Assembly: GCA_027627225.1 (NCBI GenBank)
Contig: CM051024.1
Span: 76,319,265 to 76,383,264 of the forward strand
Direction: 5' to 3'
Source of the DNA: Congeria kusceri
Lineage: Eukaryota; Mollusca; Bivalvia; Myida; Dreissenidae
DNA length: 64,000 bases
This document shows positions 56,971-64,000 of this stretch, one piece after another. The translations under genes were made by a program, and so were the position numbers. Under the pieces are notes generated by a model. It had not been told where the DNA came from. It was given only the letters and a program-made list of their open reading frames with translations, and made no database searches. Every line of letters starts with the position of its first letter. Positions within the stretch are counted from its first letter, which is position 1.

Positions 56971-57791
56971 GTGATGAGTTTAAAAGTAAATTAGGCAGGG
57001 GTGCTGGTACACAACCCGGGTCCCCACGAAATGCAGTGGCGCGGAGGGACCTCATAAACTACGAAATACGCACATTCAACACACGCACGCACGCTCGTAC
57101 ATACACGTCAACACACACATACACACGTCCGCCCGTCTGTCAATGCATGTGTATACATATATATACATATCTACTGCTTGGGTTACTCATGAATATTTTA
57201 TGAAATTGATAACAGAAATCCACAACAACATTAAATCGCTAGTTTCGTTTCTATGTCGTATTTTGTTTATTATTTCATGTTTGTTCTGTAGTTAAAATTC
57301 TTTGTTGAAAAAAATATTCCTAACGATTACATTTTGCGCGAAATGTACGTTCAACAGAACTAGCTTGTGATGAGTTTAAAAGTAAATTAGGCAGGGGTGC
57401 TGGTACACAACCCGGGTCCCTACGAAATGCCTTGAGGACCTCATAAACTACGAAATACCTACAGTCAACACACACGCACGCACGCTCGTACACACTCATA
57501 CACATCAACACACATGCACGCACACACATACACTCGTCCGCCCGAGTGTCCGTCCGCCCGTCTGTCAATGCATGTGTATACATATATATACACATCTACT
57601 GCTTGGGTTACTCATGAATATTTTATTAAATTGATAACGGAAATCTACAACAACATAAAATCGCTATTTTTCGTTTCTGTGTCGTATTTGTTTATTATTT
57701 CATGTTTGTTCTGTAGTTAAAATTCTTTTTCGAAAAAAATATTCCTAACGATTACATTTTGCGCGAAATGTACGTTCAACAGAACTAGCTT
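56971..57791. repeat. Tandem duplication of a ~395-bp block
   Basis: GTGATGAGTTTAAAAGTAAA through CAACAGAACTAGCTT occurs at 56971-57365 and again at 57366-57791. The second copy is longer because of a (CACACACG)n/(GTCC)n expansion. Confidence 0.9.
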
Positions 57792-58446
57792 GGACTCCAA
57801 AATTGTTATTATGACAAAAGCAGTCAACAATATCATCTCCGGAAACTATCGAACATCTCAATTTGCTGTCGAGAGTTGTCTCCCGTATATAGTAATTTGC
57901 GCTAGAAAGTCAAATTCTTATTGGTTCCCTGTAATGTTATAATGCATTAACATGCTTAGCAAAATCCACTAGTTAGTTAATCGCTTGTGACAATCAGCAA
58001 CAACAAATTACATGAGCATACGAATACAGAAAGGAATAGTATGAATAAACATTTCAATATTGCAGTAGGCAAAGTAAAAGGCTGAAAGCACTTGTCAATT
58101 ACATACAAGAAGCAAGAATTTGGCATTAAGAAGCATGCACTTACCACGTAGCAGAACGCATATGCATGTAAATAACAACAATGTCATTAACTGGCGGATA
58201 TGTATGTCTTTCCATTACGAATATCATAATGCAATAGGCAATTGTCATTTAGCAACGTGCAATTGTCATTAGCAACACGCAATTGTCATTTAGTAACATG
58301 CATATTGTTACATAGCGGATATGAGATTTAGTATAAACACCGACTTATATGAGAATTAAGGTTATAATTAACTTATTGAAGAGAAGGATAATATGACAAA
58401 GGTAATAACAACTAGTGCAATTAATTCGGATATATAAACCGAAAAG
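57792..58446. other. Gene-free interval
   Basis: No gene is recognised. CAATTGTCATTTAGCAAC-like short repeats occur near 58235-58310. It could include the 3' UTR of the tentative minus-strand gene at 58447-60889. Confidence 0.4.
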
Positions 58447-60889
58447 CTATACAGCTTTACTACCTATTTGAACAGATTTTATCTTTTTGTTTACAATACT
58501 ACATGTACTTTGAATGCATTCGTCGTTGTAAACATGTAGGGAATGACCCAGATCGAAATAGCAAGGTGCCACATTTTTAATTTCCACTGCAGCACAGTTT
58601 GACAGGTCTGGATATGAATGTTGAATATCTTCTGCAATGGAATATATTTTTATCACATGCTATACCTTGTTTCCCGTGTAATACAACCATTACGAAATTT
58701 ATATTTTACACATGTGTAAGATAACATTTTGAGCGTATTCATTGGCTACACATTCTTAGACTGACCAATCGCATGACGTTATTTTGGTGAAATGACGTCG
58801 TCAACATGAAATGACGTCACGTCAGTACACAACTTTGAGAATTTACCAACTGTTTTTGTAAAATTGGAAGGGTTTTATTTCGTTTAAAAGCATGTGATAA
58901 AAAAAGTCTGACACTCGTTGTCATGAATCGTATTTTATTAAACTCGTCCAGGAAATTCGTAAGTTAGCTCGCGCTCGCTTACTAAAAAAAATCCTTGAAC
59001 TCGTTTAATAAATTGTGGTATGAAATGATAACTCGTGTCAGATCCTATACATGTTTTTTACTATGAAAAGAGGTGACAGTGTTTAAAACCCTAACTTTAA
59101 AAAGCATACATGTGCATTATCTTTACAATAATAATAGCAAGATGAAATGTTGTCTTCCTTGGGGAAATCATTTTCAAGATCAGCTAGCAGTCACTGCAAA
59201 GATTTTTTGTTTTAATGTCTTCTGTTTATTAAAGTTTACTGTTTTGCATTTCAAATTAAATACTAGTCACTAAAGGTCGTTTTTGTGTTTTCTGACAAGC
59301 TTCGAAACTTTTTAAACATACCTTGTTGCCATGTAAACATATATGGCCTAAGACTACAGGTATTGATTCAATTCACAATATAATACTTTGATGTGAGCAA
59401 GCATTATTTTCAAACTTTTGAGAAACAACACTGAACGATTCACAAAAAAGGACATAGTACTGCACACATTCTGACTTATAACCAATATGGTTCCAGTCTG
59501 TGTCTTTCTTGAATTGCATACAACCGGTCTATTGGAATTGCCATTTTCAGATTCTGGTGTCTTGCAAAGAAATCTGTTTAGGTTAACTGCAGAGTGCTGA
59601 ACTCGCCGGGGTTGATCAGAACATGACTGTCCAGTTGTGACCGTTTCAGTGTGAAATTGGTGTTTGTTCGCCGTTTTGTCATAAAGGATATTAGTGAACA
59701 TTGATGATAGAGGGACTTACAGATTGTCAAGTTTTAAAAAAATGTCATTTAATGTCTTCACATAAACTGACTGACCAAAACCAAATATTGTATCATAATT
59801 TAAAGAATAACATAACACATAAAAGGATTTGTATACGCCGGTGCCGTTTTTACCACTAACACGTTAAACTCCTCAACTATTGCTCAACTGTGAGTGATTT
59901 TGCTTTCCAAAAAAAACACTGCTCGGGTTGGTTTTTAGGCAAGTCGTCCTTAGAAGGTAGCCTTGCTTTTACAAGTATACTAATTAATACAACATTCTGG
60001 TTACATCTTGCATAAAAATGATCAACATGTTCTGATCCAATGTGCTAGAGGGAGCTACTGTCATGTTACTAAATAAATATTCAACCTTGTGTTGTTAAAA
60101 TAAGAAGTCTCAACATGATCAGATAAAAACAAAGTCCTGAGAGGCCGTTTTCGTGTCAGATAAACGGCAGTAGCACCGCAGGATTTGCGGTCGTTTCACG
60201 CCCAATCTGTTTCTTCCCCTTGTCGTTTCGCTCCCAAGTCGTTTCCACCCTGGTCGTTTCGACCCCATTTGCATAGTTGGAGTTGTTTTGAATATTATTA
60301 GACTAATTTATAATGAGAAGGTAAAATCTTATATTAGGCTTTAAAAAGTTAATGATTTGTTTATCTGGCAGCGCCGCAACGTATTTGTATGGCCCGCCAC
60401 GAATTTGATTTAATGCCAACGAAAATTGTCTTTGCTATTTTTTGACGATCGCGCCCGAGTTTTAAAGGAGCAGTCCAGAAATATATTAATAAAAATAAAA
60501 CATTTGCAGAAAGTGTTTGGTAACTTGCTGTCGTCTATTTTCTATATGCGATAACTGGTTATGACTCGGGAGTAAACCAACATGTACATAATAGTATATT
60601 CCGTTCGTACCAAGCGCTTTTGAACAATGCCTTACGTAAATAAGAAACAGATTTCGGACGAATGAACACCATTAACGTTGATAAGAACTGTTACTAAAGT
60701 TATGATGCATTGAATTAGATCCCATTGACATCGACTTGAAATTAAACGAATCCGCATTTTAACATAGCGGAAGAAGAGTAACCCGGTAGCATTGTGTCCA
60801 CAAGATGCCAATTCTAACAACTTACCTGTGTGATTTCGCGCTGTGCATGATGGGTAAGCACTATATTCATATGGCGCCAACCGACGCAT
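58447..60889 (-). CDS. Tentative multi-exon gene, product unknown
   Basis: I do not recognise the product. Three exon-like pieces line up. (1) An ATG at 60889 followed by 21 codons (MRRLAPYEYSAYPSCTARNH, then T) runs to a strong donor, CACAG-GTAAGT, at 60826 (phase 1). (2) A frame from a possible acceptor at 59716 (phase 1) holds PLSSMFTNILYDKTANKHQF and at least 60 further plausible residues; its donor is unclear. (3) A terminal piece follows a good acceptor (TATTCCATTGCAG) near 58630 and encodes DIQHSYPDLSNCAAVEIKNV and onward to a TAG at 58447. Phase agreement supports pieces 1-2 but the join of 2 to 3 is unresolved. It could also be coincidence in AT-rich DNA. Confidence 0.3.
58651..59000. 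repeat. Inverted-repeat segment with CRE-like sites
   Basis: TTTTTATCACATGCTAT near 58647 faces AAAAGCATGTGATAAAAAAAG near 58886. Between them, at about 58775-58825, are ATGACGTTA, ATGACGTCGTCA and ATGACGTCACGTCA, the last containing a full TGACGTCA CRE. It is probably a dispersed element. Confidence 0.5.
60180..60268. repeat. GTCGTTTC short repeats
   Basis: GTCGTTTCRCYCCYA-type units occur four times in succession (GTCGTTTCACGCCC, GTCGTTTCGCTCCC, GTCGTTTCCACCCT, GTCGTTTCGACCCC) with one divergent unit. Confidence 0.7.
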
Positions 60890-63119
60890 GAGACGCTTCC
60901 CTTGAACATAAGCAAAATCGTCAACAGCCTTGTAGGACGTATCTGTGCATCATTTATTTCAATTGAAAATATAAGCCGCCGTTGTTTTCAATAAAAACAG
61001 TTTTTATCTCTACTTGCTCAATTGTAAAATGTGTTTAAAAGTGAGTGTAGAAACTGCATGACACCGCAAACTGCATGACAACGCAAGTAAAACGCATTTT
61101 ATTGCACGAATAGGTATAAACACAATGCGTTTTGAGTGTTTGAACTTAATAATAATGATATAGTTATCATGGTTAAACATGGTTTTAATAAGAATATACG
61201 GAAATTGTGCTAGTTTGGAAATTATTTCATTCCTCCGCGGACTATATCTTAGTGTATGCACATTTAGCCAATAATGGATAGTTATCAGTTCCTAGTCTAG
61301 ACGTCAGACAAACGCAGTGACGTCATACTCGATGTATAAAATGACCCCGGTACAGAATTCGGTATTTCCAGTAACTTTCTTCCTGCCCGGTTTAATTATA
61401 AAAATCGGATATACACAAATTGTGAAATACTGTGTAAATTTAAGCAAAAGTTATATTCGACTGGGAACCTTTATAAATATCGTCTATTTGTTGATTCAAA
61501 CTTTTGTTTTGTAGATGCTTTTGCTTGTGTAATAACATTCCATATTTATTAAAGAAAATCTGTGTCAATATAAGAACAAATATTAGTTATTTATTGCAAA
61601 AATAATTCTATTTTTTGACAGTTATACAAAATATGAATTACGAAAGTTGAATTCTATAAATAGAAGTAAATAGAAGTACTTTAGTCCTGATGGTATATCA
61701 ATTTAAAGGCACTTAAGTAAATTATGAACATTCCCATTGATTAATACATCTACAGTGTATATTTAGAATTTTGAAAAAAAAAGAATGCTAATGTTGTTAT
61801 TAAAACTTCAAGTTGTCTTTAATGCACGCATTTACTTGTTTTAATATGCCATTACATAGTGCCCATAGAAAAGAGTAGAAAAAAAAAATCCACAAAAAAT
61901 CGCCCTCCCTCCTTATTTTTTGGAAAGTGCCGGAGAAACAATTCATTGAATTTGTTTAGCATTACTGACATCGAGTAAAGGTTTCGGCGACAGAAATATA
62001 TATTGTAATATCATATTATAATAACTAAGACCCATATAATTAATTTTATTCACGACATAAGGCATGAACTGCATATAATTATAACAACAAACTGGATACA
62101 TGTCGGATAAAAACAAATATTAATCAAACCCAAAATTAATGAAAACTCATACTTTAATCTCATTTATTAAAAATGCATGCGTATGAAATTTATATACTAA
62201 AATATACATGTCATCAATAAGTAACACAAATAATACATGACATTCTAAAACAAACATTATAAAATTCAACATAAATGATTACTTATAATATTATTTTGTT
62301 TTTTATCAAATAAGTCACTTAAACAATATGTACCTAGTATTTCAGCGCCTTTTCTACAAGTGGGGACGTGGATGTAATTTAATGTCTAGAGGGCCATACA
62401 ACCCTTTCACACACTTTTCACAATGAAAAGTTTAATATTTATAGATGCGAGTTGGTTACAGATTAACCTGCTGCATGCGGATTTAGACACAACGATAACC
62501 ATATTGCATGGAGCACGTAAGGCAGGTTGGCGTGAAAAACAATATGTTATAACTAATTGAGGCGACGTGTTATTGGGACAAATTAACAGATAAACGAATC
62601 GAAAGACAATTAATTGACAATGTAAATGTATTTTAACTCTCATGCAATTATCACCACGAAAAGGAAAATTCTTTAATTCACGTTTTTACAAATATGTTAC
62701 CTTTACATTTTTAATACAATCATATCGGGGAAAAAATCTTTGAAACTTAATCCGATAATGTTAAACGTTTCTTTATAAATTACAATATAAACAAAGCTTC
62801 AATAAATCTATATTATATCGAATATCTCATTATCAAGTTAAGAATAAAACGTTTTTAATACAACTCGTCAAAAAATTGACTGGTAGGTCTAATTACCCCA
62901 AAACGGAAGTCACACCCTCAGTGCTGTCAGTTAGATAATAAGCACATGTGGCTGAGCGCAGGATGCATATAATTTGTAAAATACAGTTTAAATGATATGT
63001 TTTGGTATCATTTTAAAGGTATATATGTAAAAAAAGCAATAAGAAAAAGGGTGTTTTGTGCACTACTGTGTGTCTAGTGGTTCCCAGCTTCATAACAGGC
63101 CCATGTATTCATGCGCAAA
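60890..63119. other. Gene-free interval
   Basis: AT-rich with no recognised gene. A GTGACGTCAT site lies near 61317 and could belong to a promoter of the tentative minus-strand gene. Confidence 0.4.
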
Positions 63120-63163
63120 ATGGCAGCCTCCATGCCCGTCAAAACCGGTGTGTTTTTTCTAAG
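63120..63163 (+). CDS. Possible first coding exon of a gene running off the right edge
   Basis: GCGCAAAATGGCAGCC gives a good start context, followed by an open frame MAASMPVKTGVFFL that reaches a strong donor, CTAAG-GTAAAT, at 63163 (phase 2). No second exon was recognised before 64000. The product is unknown. The short length means it could be chance. Confidence 0.3.
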
Positions 63164-64000
63164 GTAAATATTTTGAGTTACAACACATAGAATTTTTCGA
63201 CATGCTGTTTTTGCAAATGGTTATGTCCTCATCTTTCCAACAATGTATGGTGATATATTGAAAGTAGCTTGGAAATGGTGAAAAGTGAGATCAAATTTTG
63301 AATATTTTATATGTAACAAAGAAGGAAATTTATTTGCGCATGCGTAACCTTGTATGACAACATAGTTAGTAACTTGTAGTATAGTTCTTGCATAAACCTA
63401 GTTTGACATGACGACGGGGAGACGATAACTCCGCCCACTGATCACGTGATAACGCAGTCAAAAAACCTAGACAAGATAATAAAATTGTAATAGAACAATG
63501 GCTGGTTTTGTATAGGGATTTGTAACTGATTTTTTTTCGGTTTAAATAAAATCTTATTGACAACAAATGACGAATAAATGTAAAATTAATATGTGCTGGC
63601 ATAAAACATATCATAAATATACCTTCTGCATTATATGAGTGTTATTCGTGCAATAGAATATACCCAATATTCCGGAAATTTCTTTAAAAAGGAGAATTTT
63701 ATAAGACTTTATACATCTTAAAAACGGATGTATACTTGCTCGACAAAATATTTTCAATGAATATTTTTTAATAATCATAAATAATTTTTACATATTAAAT
63801 ATTTAAATGCCGTGCAGATATGATTAGTTATATTTGACTGAACGGTCAGGTAATGCTCGAAAACTATATGCGCTTGTATGTCACCTTCAAAAACAAATTG
63901 ATAATATTGATGAACATATTTAAGAAAAAAAACAACAACACTTTATTTGAGTGTACACATGTTTAAAAGAAAATGTAGCTGATAGAAATAAACTAGCTAG
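63164..64000. other. Right edge, no recognised feature
   Basis: AT-rich sequence with no supported exon, RNA gene or repeat. Confidence 0.4.

Noticed and set aside
57320..57595. 91-codon Cys/Arg-rich minus-strand frame
   Set aside because: Produced by the (CACACG)n and (GTCC)n simple repeats of the duplicated block.
59354..59500. Full-length reading of the 115-codon minus-strand frame as a single exon
   Set aside because: The 3' part becomes hydrophobic and AT-biased. Only the 5' part looks coding, so I list it only as a piece of a tentative gene.

Overview
This window is eukaryotic nuclear DNA. It is AT-rich, has introns with GT-AG borders and is dominated by transposable elements and tandem repeats. 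The repeat families, namely a palindromic element with a conserved GCATTAA-type end, (GTCC)n-tailed elements, AAGGTCA-rich tandem repeats and several tRNA-headed SINEs, are of the kinds seen in heterodont bivalves, so I infer a clam or mussel, possibly Dreissena-like. Species assignment is inference.

Layout. 1-7570: four near-identical 1,830-bp tandem units next to a palindrome. 7.6-13.6 kb: palindromic MITEs, tRNA-derived SINEs and a broken 3' end of a non-LTR retrotransposon. 14.05-15.96 kb (minus strand): the last two exons of a PLAC8/cornifelin-family gene. 16-19 kb: nested MITEs. 19.2-23.5 kb: a composite mobile element in which two apparently identical 474-bp repeats bracket an intact Mutator-like transposase gene (652 aa) and a tail-to-tail His-Cys-box (I-PpoI-type) endonuclease gene (143 aa). 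24.8-32.6 kb: large inverted-repeat elements nested in one another, plus a short element packed with CACGTG palindromes. 33-38.8 kb: no recognised gene. 38.9-55.95 kb (plus strand): a 12-exon gene encoding about 728 aa that I identify as FANCG, the TPR subunit of the Fanconi anaemia core complex. 56-64 kb: SINE, duplications, a tentative unidentified minus-strand gene (58.4-60.9 kb) and a possible first exon near the right edge.

The most unusual feature concerns splice junctions. In FANCG, the end of exon 9 together with its 5' splice site has been amplified about 56 times as a 78-bp (26-codon) minisatellite that fills much of intron 9. The same intron holds a second, unrelated minisatellite whose unit also carries donor-like sites. 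In the PLAC8 gene the opposite junction is multiplied: the 3' splice site plus the first ~38 nt of the last exon occurs six times in all, in 51-54-bp units. Both genes therefore carry many sequence-perfect decoy splice sites. A third expansion, in FANCG exon 8, is a 39-bp (13-codon) in-frame coding triplication. These observations, and the transposase plus homing-endonuclease element, are the best candidates for undescribed biology here. Gene models were built by hand from reading frame, splice consensus and phase agreement; no database search was possible.
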